Source of the DNA: Paralithodes platypus | Lineage: Eukaryota > Arthropoda > Malacostraca > Decapoda > Lithodidae | DNA: 64,000 nt | Direction: 5' to 3' | Assembly (NCBI GenBank): GCA_032716605.1 | Contig: CM064506.1 | Span: 20,961,440 to 21,025,439 of the forward strand | Shown here: piece after piece, positions 11,560 to 22,576 of the stretch | How the letters are laid out: each line of letters begins with the position of its first letter | How positions within the stretch are numbered: position 1 is the stretch's first letter | Notes under the pieces: generated by a model | Seen by the model: only the letters and a program-made list of their open reading frames with translations | Told to the model about the DNA's origin: nothing | Database searches by the model: none | Program-made: the position numbers and the translations under genes

Positions 11560-11724
11560 TGAGGCTTATTAAAAGCTTAGAATGAATACATTATATTTGC
11601 AATACCTAAAATAGAAAAGGGGTGAATCAAGCAATATATAACCGATACTATTTTGTACAGCAATCTCAAACAAGTATAATTGCATAAATACACTTGAACA
11701 TAACATTATTTACCTTATATTATG

Positions 11725-12123
11725 TTAAGGGAGCCCACCTCGCTTTTTTTCGCTTTTTCTCCTTCTCTCTTTGGCTTGTATCCATTCGGCCCCATTCAAC
11801 CTACTGTTTTAATACGTTTACTCCCATCCAGGTGTCAATATATTCCTGGCGGGCGGTAGGGAGCCAGCATATATATATTTTTGTTTTACAGCAAGCTAAA
11901 TTTGTACATTTATCGATAGAAACATGTCTCCGGAGAAGCCAGATTTCTCCATACAATGCTGGCTCGCTATCGCTTGCCAGGAAAAAATCGACACCTGGAT
12001 GGGGATAAACGTCTTAAAACAGTTGGCAGAATGGGGCCAAATGGATACAAGTCAGAGAAAGAGAGAAAAGGAGAGGAAGGTAAAAAAAAAAAAAAAAAAA
12101 AAAAAGCAGGTGACCCCCCTTAA
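11725..12123. mobile_element. Family D palindromic TTAA MITE
   Basis: TTAA at 11,725-11,728 and 12,120-12,123. The left arm (GAGCCCACCTCGC, CATTCGGCCCCATTCAACC, GGGCGGTAGGGAGCCAGCAT) is mirrored on the right (ATGCTGGCTCGCTATCGCTT, GAATGGGGCCAAATGGATAC, GGTGACCCCCC). An A run of about 23 lies at 12,082-12,105. Confidence 0.8.
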
Positions 12124-12470
12124 TGTGAGGTACAGTTGCCCAAATAAGTGATGTCGCGGCACCAAGTATATTTCGATCAACAATTGGTATCAGCACTAGC
12201 TAAGCATTATTTCATTGTTTCGAGGGAGGTGTACAAACATGTTCCTATTTTTACACACCGTATTTAACATCTGACAGACATTAATACAGCATACAGCGAG
12301 CAAAACGTAATGACCACACGGAGACACGGATTATTTGGCAAACCGTACTTTGAGTTCGATAAAGCCTTACATTCAGTATTAGCGCTAAAAGGATGCATAG
12401 CAATTAATTAGACACGAAACTAATTATATATTGGAAAACAATTAGGAACTGACTTTCCCTGTCTTCGTGG
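12124..12470. other. Spacer, fragment of a family F terminus
   Basis: GGTACAGTTGCCCAAATAAG at 12,130 matches the family F terminus. The remainder is unclassified and non-coding. Confidence 0.4.
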
Positions 12471-12473
12471 TGC

Positions 12474-12620
12474 AATGCATAAGTGTGTTGATGTCCGGTA
12501 TGAGCATCCTAGGTTCGAATCCCCGGACTGCCACATGTGTTTTTTAATTTCATTAATCGAGTTTAGGAGTAAAGTTGGTTGGTGGAGAGAACATAATAAT
12601 CATATAAAAGGTAGATAATT
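12474..12620 (+). mobile_element. tRNA-derived SINE
   Basis: An A-box-like TGGTGCAATGCATAAG and a B-box AGGTTCGAATCCCCGG (12,510-12,525) are followed by TTTCATTAAT and a non-tRNA body. The same head-plus-TTTCATTAAT layout occurs at 33,795, 51,905 and 55,095. The acceptor stem does not pair well, so I do not call a functional tRNA gene. Confidence 0.6.
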
Positions 12621-12686
12621 GTAACGTATCTTCCTAAGCAATTAATTAATATAATTGTAATTTAATTTAGATATTGAGTGTTAATC

Positions 12687-12689
<3 letters not shown>

Positions 12690-12772
<83 letters not shown>

Positions 12773-13035
12773 GAACTTTTATCTTGCACATAATCCTTGC
12801 TTTACAAATGTACTATAGCAGATGTCAGTGTGTGCTTGTAATCCATGGTGTTTACATCTGTGTGTGTATGTGTTTCCCTCGCTCTCGTTCTCTCTATCTC
12901 TCTCTCTCTCTCTGTATATGTGTGTGTGTGTGTGTGTATGTAAGGAGAGGCAGCATGCGAGGTAATGTATACGTTTCCACTGGCTGTGCGCAAGTGTGTG
13001 TTTTTATGTGTGCATGTGTGTTTATGCATGCGTGA

Positions 13036-13086
<51 letters not shown>

Positions 13087-13575
13087 TGTTCATGTGACAG
13101 TATGAGTATATGTTTCTAATGTAAGATAATATACACTTTATTATTATATTGTGATACATTTTGAAGCCTCAACAAATCTAAAGGAACCTGTAGAACACAA
13201 ATATCAGGTAAGGAATTTATAACAAGTTTCAATTCAACCCGAGACAGCTTCGATAATTTATGTATCGGTATTAATGCTCGCGACTGTACATGTATACATA
13301 TGTGTGAGTGTGTGTGTACTTGTGTATATCGAAGTATGTATGTATGCATGTGTGTATGTGTGTGATGTGAGTACGTAAGTCTATCTGTGTACATGCATGT
13401 GTGATTTTATGAGTATGTAAATGAACGCGTGTGTGTGTGTATGTCTTGTGTGTGTGTATGTGTGTGTGTGGGGGGGGGGGGGAGGGTTGAATGTGTCCTG
13501 TGTGTGTGTGTGTGTGTCCTGAGTGTTTGTGTGTGTGTGTATGTGGGTGTGTGTGGGTGTCCTCTGTGTGTATGT

Positions 13576-13617
<42 letters not shown>

Positions 13618-13660
13618 GTGTGTGTGTGTGTGTGTGTGTGTATAGCCACGCGTCTTTGAG
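12690..13660. repeat. (AG)n and (TG)n microsatellite cluster
   Basis: (AG)n spans about 12,694-12,771 (close to 38 units). CT and TG repeats lie at 12,860-12,940, TG at 13,040-13,090, and a long interrupted TG/TGTA tract with a G run at 13,425-13,642. ORFs of HTHTHT or VCVCVC type here are artefacts. Confidence 0.95.
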
Positions 13661-13989
13661 TCTCACGTAGCATCCTCCGATTGTTTTGTTTTTTACACAC
13701 ATGTTTCCCAGCCAATCAAGTCCCCTTAAGGACCCAGTGGCACCCCCTCAGCCAATAGGAAGGCTTGGCACTCCTTACCATACACTTTCATATTTCCTCT
13801 TATTATTATTCAAGTTTATTATTGATAAAGTGTATGATTAATTGATGTATTTATGTGTGTTATTTGTTTTAGGCTTGGATTTTGCTATTAGGGTTGGATA
13901 GAGGTAGGAAGTTTAGTTGAGAGATAGTTAGTGGTGCTTTGAGTGGTAGGGTAAGTGGTTGTGGTAGTTGTGGTAGCTGTGGTGATAGT
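13661..13989. other. Upstream flank of the GLIS-like gene
   Basis: Not obviously repetitive apart from a GTGGTAGTTGTGGTAGCTGT-type stretch near 13,960. It could hold the promoter of the plus-strand zinc-finger gene, but no TATA box or initiator can be assigned with confidence. Confidence 0.3.
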
Positions 13990-14242
13990 ACTCAACCTCT
14001 TCACACCCTACACTACCACTCTTTGGCTCTGAGCTCTACCACACACAGAGAGCTTCCTACAGAGCTTCCCGTCACAGAAAGAGGAGCGTCCCACATCGAC
14101 TAGTTTCTGTGCTTCGGAGTATTTAGGAATTTGGTGATATTAGTGTGCGATTTGTCAGTGATAGTCATTGAAGGAAGTGAACGACGCGGGTCTTCAATTC
14201 TGCAGAAAAGAACAACATACATATCATAATACTTTGACAGAG
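13990..14242 (+). other. Putative 5'UTR exon of the GLIS-like gene
   Basis: This stretch is free of repeat families and ends in a near-consensus donor, GACAGAG|GTAAGTTA (GT at 14,243). Joined to the acceptor at 15,978, it places a TAA codon in frame 24 nt upstream of the ATG at 15,990, fitting a non-coding first exon. The 5' boundary is arbitrary. Transcript data are needed to confirm it belongs to this gene. Confidence 0.4.
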
Positions 14243-14429
14243 GTAAGTTACGAAGATAAAGTACTTATTATTATTTGACTTGTATCCACAAAGTTAGAAG
14301 ATAGTTTACATATTCCTTTATTGCATATTGTAGAGTGTAGACAGTATTCAAATAATTTCAAAAAGTTAGAAGATAACATTCTTGGTCTATGATGGTCAAG
14401 TGATGATTGATTCTTATATTGATTTTTGA

Positions 14430-14643
14430 TTAACCCCTTCTGTACCGGTACCGTCCTATTGATTTTTTATGGCAATGATTAGACGATTTTGTTCAGCTTA
14501 GAAAGGACCTCTAGCAATAATAAGGCTTCAGACTATGTAAACCAACCCTTTTGACAACCACAGATCCTTCCTAAGCTGCATAATATCGTCTGAATATAGC
14601 TAGAATATAATATAGCACACGTCGCTGGTACTCAAAGGGTTAA
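14430..14643. mobile_element. Family A palindromic TTAA MITE in intron 1
   Basis: TTAA at 14,430-14,433 and 14,640-14,643. The left terminus TTAACCCCTTCTGTACCGG is mirrored by GGTACTCAAAGGGTTAA on the right. The interior variant GGACCTCTAGCAATAATAAG with CAACCCTTTTGACAACCAC is the same subtype that was amplified at 56,672-58,646. Confidence 0.85.
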
Positions 14644-14860
14644 GATAAAAACGTCCATCAGTCACCCTTTCAAGCTAAGAATAAACAAATAGCAACAAAT
14701 TATCCTGGCCAAAGGCCGGTTTGCCCTAATTTGCAGTCTTGCTATCGCTCGTACAGAAAAAAGGGTACCTAAATGGGGTGAAGCATGTAATGGGGTGAAA
14801 AGTCTTGACTTCGCGAAAGCTTCGGGGTAAAATAGGGGTGGTAAAAAAAAAAAAAAAAGT
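14640..14860 (-). mobile_element. Family B fragment in reverse orientation
   Basis: It shares the TTAA at 14,640-14,643 with the preceding family A element. It contains CTGGCCAAAGGCCGGTTTG and TTGCTATCGCTCGTACAG, the complement of the family core, and ends in an A run (14,842-14,857). Truncated. Confidence 0.65.
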
Positions 14861-14893
14861 TATACAAACAACTACGGACCACTCACAGCAGGT

Positions 14894-15116
14894 GTACAAT
14901 TGGCCACATAAGTTCTATTCCTCGTCGTGATCTTATAATATGAAAGTAATATTAGTAGGAATGAGTTGCGAGTGTTGTTTCTTTTAATTATCAGTTGACT
15001 AATCAAATGAGTTACCACTAACTAAGAAACTATGCTCGTAATTCAACCATGCGCACTATACATTTCCATGTATAAGATCAAAGAGAGGAACAGTACTTAT
15101 GTGGGCAACTGTACAT
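14894..15116. mobile_element. Family F foldback MITE, compact copy
   Basis: The left end TGGCCACATAAGTTCTATTC and CTCGTCGTGATCTTATAATA are mirrored by TATAAGATCAAAGAGAGGAA and CAGTACTTATGTGGGCAACT on the right. The ends read TACAATTG/CAACTGTA, so a TA target duplication as in Tc1/mariner elements is possible. Non-coding. Confidence 0.7.
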
Positions 15117-15282
15117 GTAACAAGTGCCACACGTGTAATATTGTAGTAAATCAATACAAAAATGAAACAAATAAAACTCTTCTGGCTGCAACACACAAAC
15201 ACACACATACAATGCAACACAAACACTCTCTCTCTCTTTGCTACCACGTGTGCCTGGCAGTTGGGGCAAGACAGTAACACAA

Positions 15283-15662
15283 TATCATGGCTCAAACACT
15301 CATGTACAGTAATGAACCATAATACCTGCACACCCATTCCAATCTGTATCGAACCCAACAGAGACAAACCAATGTTCTGTTGTTTTTGTCTGTGTGTATG
15401 AGGGAGACAAAAGGCAAAACTGCCTTTGACGAGTGCCTCCCCCAGAGTTGAAAAAGGGACAGGGCCAAAATCAAGGAATGTTCGAGCCAAAATGTCTGGA
15501 GACAAGGAGTTTGAAGCAATTTAAGTCATGGGATGAGGGAAAGATGGATTCAGGTAGAGAGTTATATCTCAGAGACTTCTCAACTTGGCTTTTAAGATTA
15601 TAATGGGTGTGAAGGTATTATGGTTCATGACTGTACACTCTGACACCATAGTCTCTAGCCAA
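15283..15662. mobile_element. Foldback element containing a LINE tail
   Basis: ACAGTAATGAACCATAATAC and TGCACACCCATT (15,306-15,340) recur in inverted orientation as AATGGGTGTGAAGG and TATTATGGTTCATGACTGTA (15,601-15,634). The interior 15,395-15,550 is a minus-strand copy of the jockey-like LINE tail found at 7,075-7,262 (GCCTCCCCCAGAGTTGAAAA, AGGGCCAAAATCAAGG). Confidence 0.6.
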
Positions 15663-15705
15663 ATTATAAGAAGTTGTGGACACCCTATGTTTGTATTTAT
15701 GCAAT

Positions 15706-15766
<61 letters not shown>

Positions 15767-15978
15767 CATTTGTTAGAGGAAGTTAACTTATCCTTGCACT
15801 GTATACATTCCGTATTGTATTACATTGCATTCAATATGTATTGTATTATATTGCATTACTGTACTATACCTATCTATATACTCAGGCACATACCCTATTT
15901 TATTATTGATTTAATTTCTATATATTCTTTTTATATTGTATTATTGTATTATATTAATTGTTATGCTTTATTTGGCAG
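15706..15978. other. Intron 1 end: CT/TA microsatellite and AT-rich acceptor region
   Basis: (CT)n lies at 15,706-15,728 and (TA)n at 15,729-15,760. The following 200 bp is TATTGTATTA-rich and ends in the acceptor CTTTATTTGGCAG at 15,978. Confidence 0.7.
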
Positions 15979-16104
15979 GTGTAGGGAGGATGTTGGTGGA
16001 GGAGTACCGCGGGCCCGGCTCACCCGACCTCTGTGACCTGCTCACCCCTCTTGGACCAGGCTCTCCCACCGGGGCCACATTCACATCGGAGGCCTCTTTC
16101 TCAG
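15979..16104 (+). CDS. GLIS1/3-like: GLIS-like zinc-finger protein, coding exon 1
   Basis: The acceptor TTTGGCAG| precedes 15,979 and the donor CTCAG|GTGCGAG follows 16,104. The first in-frame ATG is at 15,990 with a purine at -3, and the putative upstream exon supplies an in-frame stop, so I start translation there. The peptide begins MLVEEYRGPGSPDLCDLL and is proline-, glycine- and serine-rich, with no known domain; GLIS-family N-termini are poorly conserved. The exon ends after the first base of a glycine codon, and the next exon supplies GA, keeping the frame. In human GLIS3 the long N-terminus is regulatory; a similar role here is inference. Confidence 0.75.
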
Positions 16105-16932
16105 GTGCGAGTCACAATTTAAAGCCCAGTACTACTACCATATTATTACTATTTGGTCCGAGGGGGGGTCTTTTGGGACACCTTCTCTTTCGCTCCATTA
16201 GCTTGAAGATCTGAACACGTTTCACCCCATTAATTTGGCAATAATAAGACGTATCACTCCTTTTAGGCGTCTATTTTTTTCTGGGCGAGCGATAGCAAGC
16301 CTGTAACTCAAAAGAAATCAGCTCTCGAAAAATGTACTAATCTAGTTTGAAGAGGGTCTTGGTTGGTATTTTTTAGTTTGAAGGAAGTCTGGGGAAGGGT
16401 TTTTTGTTAGCCTATAGTCTGTTTCTTTTCAACTGGCGGTAAATTGCAAAGTGCCCATCAATATTTCTCAGTGATTTTGAAGATTTTGTGGTGAGATATG
16501 GGGCGAATTATATAAACTTGTTCTTAGTATGAGGCAGAGACATAGTAGTTTCATATTTTCCCATTAAGTATCGAACAAATTAGCTGCTAAGGGATTCAAT
16601 GGCAAAATCAAGCAAAAACTTCAATAATAATTAAACAAGATATCATAAAAGCGGACAAGAGGTCGGACCAGATAGTGTAAATAATGCTGTTGTATCTAAT
16701 ATTGATAGATGTTGATATTGATTTATTAAGGCAGGATGGGTCGTTTTTCTGTTTTTTAAGAGTTACCGGCCGGGACATTTTTCTACCGAAAAATGTACAA
16801 ATATATCTTGAAGGGGGGTCTAGGGGTTGTTTTTCTAAGCTTGATACATTAATAAATTAATTAATAGCCCAAAAAACCCCAGCAACTGTCCCCTTACAGT
16901 TTGTGATCCTCTCTCTCTCTCTCTCTCTGCAG
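16105..16932. repeat. Intron 2 filled by family B and E fragments
   Basis: Contents are a B fragment at about 16,150-16,415 (GGGCGAGCGATAGCAAGCCT), a family E fragment at 16,418-16,610 (CTGTTTCTTTTCAACTGGCG), and a second, internally deleted B copy at 16,723-16,897 with TTTTCTACCGAAAAATGTAC. The last B copy ends only 36 bp before the next exon. (CT)n at 16,908-16,929 serves as the polypyrimidine tract of the acceptor CTCTCTGCAG. Confidence 0.75.
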
Positions 16933-17704
16933 GAAACTTTTCTCCGACCGGTGTCACATTTTCCTCTTCCAGCGGCACTTTCTCCCCGCCCATCATCAGT
17001 GTAGAGCCCCCGGAGAGTGTGGGGGGTTGTGGTGGAGCCTTGGGAGCCGCCATGGGGGCCCTCGGGGGACTACCCACCGACTTGTACCTGGCCCCGGAAG
17101 ACTGGGACCTACACCCCACCACGGACCTCCTGGAACTGCCCGGAGAGAGCCTGGATGTGTATCTACCCCACCGGTGCTCAGCCTCGCCGATGAGCGTATC
17201 ACCAGGGGGGTCTTCGCTCCATTCCCCCCTTCCCTCCGGTCGGGGGTCTGTCAGTGGTCTCAGACGACACAAACGGCCGGGGTCATCTTCGCCCATGACT
17301 GTGGGTGGGGATTTCAACACGGTCCTGAGAGCATCACCCAAGTGCCTGGAAGGAGGCTTTTCTTCTACAGGTGCCCCTACCGCCCCGGGGAACTACGGTC
17401 ACTTACTCTCCAGACCTGACGTGAACCAGCGACATGACCTGACCTTCCAGCCACGCCCCGAGATGACCACACAACCCGACCTGTCCTACCAAATGTGCCC
17501 TCAGGAGAACACGCGACCCGACCTAACCTTCCAAGCGCTCCTGGCCGATCCCGTCACGTCCACCACTACCACACCCACCACAAACAGCCACAACCACAAT
17601 AACAACCACTACTACAAGGTGGAGATAGACGAGGAGGAGGTGGAGGAACAACATAGCTGTCCAGATAATGAAGAGGCACCGGATATCGGCCCTCGTTGGT
17701 GTAG
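16933..17704 (+). CDS. GLIS1/3-like: GLIS-like zinc-finger protein, coding exon 2
   Basis: The acceptor CTCTCTGCAG| and donor TGTAG|GTATGT bound 772 bp of open, GC-rich sequence whose phases match both neighbours. The N-terminal linker has short sequence repeats (RHDLTFQ, QPDLSYQ, RPDLTFQ), an Asn/His/Thr run (NSHNHNNNHYY) and an acidic stretch (EIDEEEVEEQ), typical of a disordered regulatory region. The last codons, RWC plus the split R, contain the first cysteine of zinc finger 1. GLIS proteins bind DNA through five tandem C2H2 fingers and act in the nucleus as activators or repressors. Confidence 0.85.
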
Positions 17705-18071
17705 GTATGTACAGCAATGTGTAAAAGTAAAACTTATCTGTGTCTAATACAACACATACTGTACAGTATACTGTAAAATGAACTAGTATTACCATAATGA
17801 AAACATACAACTAAGTTACAATACACAGTGTCAGTAGTTCTAGCTCAGTGGTCAGCAACCCTTAAAGCTAAAAGAGACAGTTTATATAAATGTTCATACA
17901 AATTTTGTACTGTCGGAGCCACAAACCGAAATGTTGTACTGTCTGAACCACAAACCGAAATTAGGTAAGGTCTGATAAGGGCAAGTTTTTTCATAGTTTT
18001 TTTTATGTGACTTATTTTATCTATAATCTATCTATTTATCTATTATCTATAATATATCTATCTATTACCAG
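17705..18071. other. Intron 3
   Basis: A 367-bp intron with GTATGT donor and TTACCAG acceptor. It has ATCT-rich sequence near the acceptor and no mobile element that I recognise. Confidence 0.7.
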
Positions 18072-18273
18072 ATGGGTAGACTGCGGGGTGGTTTTGGAAT
18101 CCCGCGCCCAGCTGTCCCGTCACATAGAAAGGGCCCACATCGACCAGCGGAAGGGGGACGACTTCACCTGTTTCTGGGCGGCGTGTCAGCGACGGTACCG
18201 ACCCTTCAACGCCCGGTACAAGCTGCTAATTCACATGAGGGTACATTCCGGGGAGAAACCTAACAAGTGCACC
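18072..18273 (+). CDS. GLIS1/3-like: GLIS-like zinc-finger protein, exon with fingers 1-2 and start of 3
   Basis: Bounded by acceptor TTACCAG| and donor TGCACC|GTGAGT. It encodes the rest of finger 1 (WVDC...LSRHIERAH), the family-diagnostic linker HIDQRKGDDFTCFW, finger 2 (CFWAAC...KLLIHMRVH) and the start of finger 3 (SGEKPNKCT). The linker and FNARYKLLIHMRVH are hallmarks of GLIS/GLI-type fingers and match GLIS1/GLIS3 more closely than GLI or ZIC. The exon ends in phase 0, between the two cysteines of finger 3. Start and end phases (2 and 0) agree with neighbours. Confidence 0.95.
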
Positions 18274-18649
18274 GTGAGTACCGTTTTATAAGTGCTTTTT
18301 TGTTAGTATGTTTTCTTGTGTGTTATTTATGAAGTAAAGGTAATTATCACTCTCTCTCTCTCTCTGATGTCTTTTGTTATTATGAAGTGAGGGTAATGCT
18401 CATTCTCACTCTCTCTCATGTATGTATTAAAGTGACGATTTGATGTCTCTGAAAATCACTCTCACTCTCTCTCTCATGTATGCATTAAAGTGACGATTAG
18501 ATGTCTCTGAAACTCACTCACACTCTCTCTCTCATGTATGTATTAAGGTGACGACTTGATATGGTTCTGTGTCGATTGTTTAATGGAATAGAGTATTCCA
18601 ATTCAGATTTTCATTCTCACTCTCTCACACACACTCTCTCTCTCATTCA

Positions 18650-18681
<32 letters not shown>

Positions 18682-18766
18682 CTTCTCTCTCATCCCATTA
18701 TATTAAGCATACATTTTACCCAATCTTTATTTTATCTTCTCACTATACTCTTCTCCACGTACCTCT
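18274..18766. repeat. Start of intron 4: 60-bp tandem repeat and CT/CA microsatellites
   Basis: Three to four copies of a roughly 60-bp unit (TGTATTAAAGTGACGATTTG plus CACTCTCTCTCTC) lie at 18,345-18,560. CTCACACA microsatellites lie at 18,610-18,695. Confidence 0.75.
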
Positions 18767-18965
18767 CCTAACCCATTCAGTAACGGTGACGTCCTTTGCA
18801 TTCATTTCTGGCAATTATTAGGCGATTATCTGCAGGTTATGAAGAACTTAACCCGTTAGAAAGGTTACAGACGATCTCAATTCATCCGTTTAGCTACCAT
18901 ACGTCTTTCCCAAGCTGTATACAATCGTTTCAATGTAGCTGAAGTCCAATAAAAAAAAAAAAAAA
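18767..18965. mobile_element. Family A MITE, decayed
   Basis: It starts CTAACCCATTCAGTAACGGTG and retains TTTCCCAAGCTGTATACAATCG near its right arm. The right terminus is lost in an A run at 18,950-18,964. Confidence 0.6.
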
Positions 18966-19003
18966 GCTACTCGTATTTCGCCTGCCTCCACTCAACCCAC
19001 CCA

Positions 19004-19556
19004 TTAACCCCTTCTGTACCAGCGACATCTTTTTCAATATATTCTGACAAGTACTAGACGATTTTATTCTGCTTAGGAAGGACATCTACCAGTTACTTAA
19101 GGGAAGGTATTTAGTCTGTTCCCTAGATCTCCGTCAAGCTTAAAATTACACTCCCTAGACCCCCTTTCATTTATACATTTTTCGGTAGAAAAATTTCCCG
19201 GCCGAAGGCCGGTTCTTCTTAAAATACAAGCTCGCTATCGCTCGCCAGGGAAAAATAGACACCTAAATGGCACGAACGGTCTTAAAATTGACGGAAATGA
19301 GGCGAAAGTTCTTAAAATCGCCAAACTAATGGGGCGAACGTCTTATTATCTCCAAAGCAATGTGGCTAAACACGAGGGAGAAAGGGTTCCATAAATAAGT
19401 CCCTCAAAAAGTGGAAATCTCCCCTTCAAAGGCTATACAGACTATCTCCATCCATCCTTTAAGCTACCATAATTATATCCTTCCTAAGCTTCATAAAATC
19501 GTCTAAACGTAGCTGAAACCAAATACTATATAAGTCACCGGTACTGGAAGGGTTAA
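19004..19556. mobile_element. Family A MITE with a nested family B element
   Basis: Outer element: TTAACCCCTTCTGTACCAG at 19,004 and CCGGTACTGGAAGGGTTAA ending at 19,556. It is interrupted at 19,097-19,428 by a minus-oriented family B copy (TTAAGGGAAGGTATTTAG to ATCTCCCCTTCAA) carrying CTCGCTATCGCTCGCCAGGG. The nesting shows that B transposed after this A copy was in place, into a TTAA-like site inside A. Confidence 0.8.
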
Positions 19557-19616
19557 GGCAGTGTCACACGAGCGATTTTTCCGTCAATTTTTACGGGCAA
19601 TTGTAGTCTGGCAGCT

Positions 19617-19918
19617 TTAAGGGGAGTCACCTGTTTTTTGTTATGTTTATCTCCTTTTCTCTCTTTCTCTGTCTTGTATCCATTCGGCCCCATTTAGCCA
19701 ACTGTTTTAAGACGTTTATCCGTATCCAGGTGTCGATATCTTCCTGGCGAGCGATAGCGAGCCAGCATTGTATGGAGAAATCCGGCTTCGCCGGAGACAT
19801 TTTCTATCGAAAAATGTAGATTTAGCTTGCTCTCAAAACAACAAATATATATGCTGGCTCGCTACCGCTCACCAGGAAAATATTGACACCTGGATGGGGG
19901 TAAACGTCTTAAACAGTT
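19617..19918. mobile_element. Family D MITE, right end truncated
   Basis: It begins TTAAGGGGAGTCACCTG at 19,617 and holds the first core GGCGAGCGATAGCGAGCCAG and the inverted second core, but stops at AAACGTCTTAAACAGTT (19,917), where unrelated sequence begins. Confidence 0.7.
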
Positions 19919-19962
19919 CCGTAAAATATAAACTACCAAACATATTCTACCATGGTGGTCCA

Positions 19963-20182
19963 ATAGTCAGTTTCTTTTCAACTGACGGTAAATTGCAAAG
20001 TTCCCATCAAGATTTCACAGTTAATTTGAAGATTTTGTAGTGAAATATGGTGTTAATTATATAAACTTGGTCTAAATACGATGCAGGGACATAGTATAGT
20101 TTCTTATTTGTCCGTTAGTTATCGCATAACCAATTGTTAAGGGATTCACTTTACCGTCAGATGAAATGAAACCGAGTATAGT
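19963..20182. mobile_element. Family E foldback MITE
   Basis: GTTTCTTTTCAACTGACGGT at the left end and TTTACCGTCAGATGAAATGA at the right end are inverted matches. The interior contains TTGAAGATTTTGTAGTGA. Other copies lie at 16,418 and 39,603. Confidence 0.7.
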
Positions 20183-20335
20183 TTCCTACTGAATTGTGAA
20201 AGAGGTTCAAAATAATAAGATAAAAAAACACTTGCTCTTAAAAAAAATGCCGAAAAAAGCGCTGGTGTGATGTGGTCTTTCTACTCAATGATTAGAAGCT
20301 CCATTAAAAGCCGTTAGGTTGTGATAAATAGCCCC

Positions 20336-20377
<42 letters not shown>

Positions 20378-21309
20378 TGTGTGAGTGAGTGAGTGAGTGA
20401 GTGAGTGAGTGAGTGAGTGAGTGAGTGAGAGAGAGAGAGAATAATCGACACATAAACGGCACGAAAGGTCGTAAAATCGTCAAACTAATTGTATTTTTCT
20501 ATTTGTATGAAGGAGAAAAAGGTAATGCTGACTGTAACAAGTGTCCCCCCCAAAAAAAAAGTTGAAAGTGACTGGGAGCCAAATTCAAGGTACGTTAGAG
20601 TCACAATGTCTGGATACACGGAACTTGATGCAGTTCAAGTCATAGGATGAGGGCTAATGAATTACAAAGATAAAACTAATGGGGCTAAACGTAAGGGAGA
20701 AGGGGGTCCAGAAAGCCCCCCCCCCCCCCCTTAGGAAGTATTTCTAGCAATATTAAAGCTTCATACTATCTCAACCAACCCTTTACTTGGCCAATCGTAC
20801 TCAAAGGGTTAAGGTCTCCCGTTGGTTGAGGACGTAACAGGTTGGATCAGTGTACAGTAGGTTCAATACTTATCCTCTCAGGCATTATCCTTCAGTATAT
20901 TCAAATCCTGCATACATAAAATATACTGTATTGTTTATACATACATCAAAGGCATTATAGGCTACAGCACATATGTTGAAGCACGCATGATATATATACA
21001 GTATATATACTGTATATATATATACTTATACAATATATACATTGATAACATTGTAATTTTTCGTAACATGAAATGGATATTCAGAGAGAGAGAGAGAGAG
21101 AGCTAGCTAGCTTACTTATGAATGGAGAGCGAGCACCCCCAGACTAAGAGAGAGAGAGAGAGAGAGGGTGGGGGGGAGGGGGGGGGGACGTGATATGTGA
21201 TATACCAGACGCTGTGCTTTGTCTCAACTGCTTTTCTCTAGCTGTCCCCACGTCTCTCTCTCTTCCTGAATTTGTACTTCTTCTTCTCCTAATCCTTTAT
21301 TTTCTCTCA
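20183..21309. repeat. Intronic mix: microsatellites, LINE tail, partial A and B
   Basis: (GA)n then (GTGA)n lie at 20,338-20,440. A minus-strand jockey-like LINE tail lies at about 20,505-20,650. A short B piece lies at 20,655-20,715. The right half of a family A copy ends CTCAAAGGGTTAA at 20,812. TA-rich sequence lies near 20,990-21,045, and GA and G runs at 21,083-21,187. No exon is seen. Confidence 0.65.
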
Positions 21310-22262
21310 CCTTTTGTGCTTCTTCCTCCTCCTCCTCCACCACCTTTCCTCCTCCTCCACCACTTTTCCTCCTCCGCCTCCACCACCTTTCCTCCTCCAC
21401 CAGCTTTCCCCCTCCACCAGCTTTCCTACTCCTCCACCAGCTTTCCTCCTCAACCACCTTTCCTCCCCCTCCACCAGCTTTCCTACTCCTCCACCAGCTT
21501 TCCTCCTCCTCCTCCACCAGCTTTCCTCCTCTTCCTCCACCAGCTTTCCTCCTCTTCCTCCACCAGCTTTCCTCCTCCTCCTCCACCAGCTTTCCTCCTC
21601 CTCAACCAGCTTTCCTCCTCTTCTACCAGCTTTCCTCCTCAACCACCTTTCCTCCTCCTCCTCCACCAGCTTTCCTTCTCCACCAGCTTTCCTTCTCCAC
21701 CAGCTTTCCTCCTCCTCCTCCACCAGCTTTCCTCCTCCTCCTCCACCAGCTTTCCTCCTCCTCCTCCACCAGCTTTCCTCCTCCTCCTCCACCAGCTTTC
21801 CTCCTCCTCCACCAGCTTTCCTCCTCCTCCACCAGCTTTCCTCCTCCTCCACCACCTTTCCTCCCCCTCCACCAGCTTTCCTACTCCTCCACCAGCTTTC
21901 CTCCTCCTCCTCCACCAGCTTTCCTCCTCTTCCTCCACCAGCTTTCCTCCTCTTCCTCCACCAGCTTTCCTCCTCCTCCTCCACCAGCTTTCCTCCTCCT
22001 CAACCAGCTTTCCTCCTCTTCTACCAGCTTTCCTCCTCAACTACCTTTCCTCCTCCTCCTCCACCAGCTTTCCTTCTCCACCAGCTTTCCTTCTCCACCA
22101 GCTTTCCTTCTCCACCAGCTTTCCTCGTCCTCCTCCACCAGCTTTCCTCCTCCTCCTCCACCAGCTTTCCTCCTCCTCCTCCACCAGCTTTCCTCCTCCT
22201 CCACCAGCTTTCCTCCTCCTCCACCAGCTTTCCTCCTCCTCCACCACCTTTCCTCCACCTCT
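21310..22262. repeat. About 950-bp polypyrimidine minisatellite
   Basis: The unit is about 18-24 bp, CTTTCCTCCTCCTCCACCAG, with CCT/CTT number variation. A larger-scale duplication relates about 21,390-21,680 to 21,855-22,110. The plus strand is nearly pure C/T with regular CCACCAG interruptions, and every frame is open (Pro/Ser/Phe/Leu or Arg/Lys/Glu/Gly), which explains the 350-codon ORFs; I do not regard these as genes. Confidence 0.95.
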
Positions 22263-22481
22263 CCTCCTCTACCCACCATCATCTCTATAGACCCTGCCAC
22301 CCTCCTCCACTATTTTATTACCATTTTTTGTTTTTAATGTGTGTCTGTGGGTTAGTAGGGAATTAATGTGTGTCTGTGGGTTAGTAGGGAATTAATGTTT
22401 TATTGCGGCCCTGGGTGTGTCCTTTCAATGGGGTTATTGCTAGACGTGCATGTGTGTGTGTGTGTCTGTGTGTGTGTGTGT

Positions 22482-22576
<95 letters not shown>

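Noticed and set aside
12474..12545. Possible tRNA gene (GGTTCGAATCC box)
   Set aside because: Acceptor and D stems do not pair convincingly, and the same head with the same downstream TTTCATTAAT body occurs at three other places, so it is a SINE.
21190..22366. Plus-strand ORFs of 350-366 codons rich in Pro/Ser/Phe and minus ORFs rich in Arg/Lys/Glu/Gly
   Set aside because: All frames of a CCT/CCACCAG minisatellite are open; composition is dictated by the repeat.
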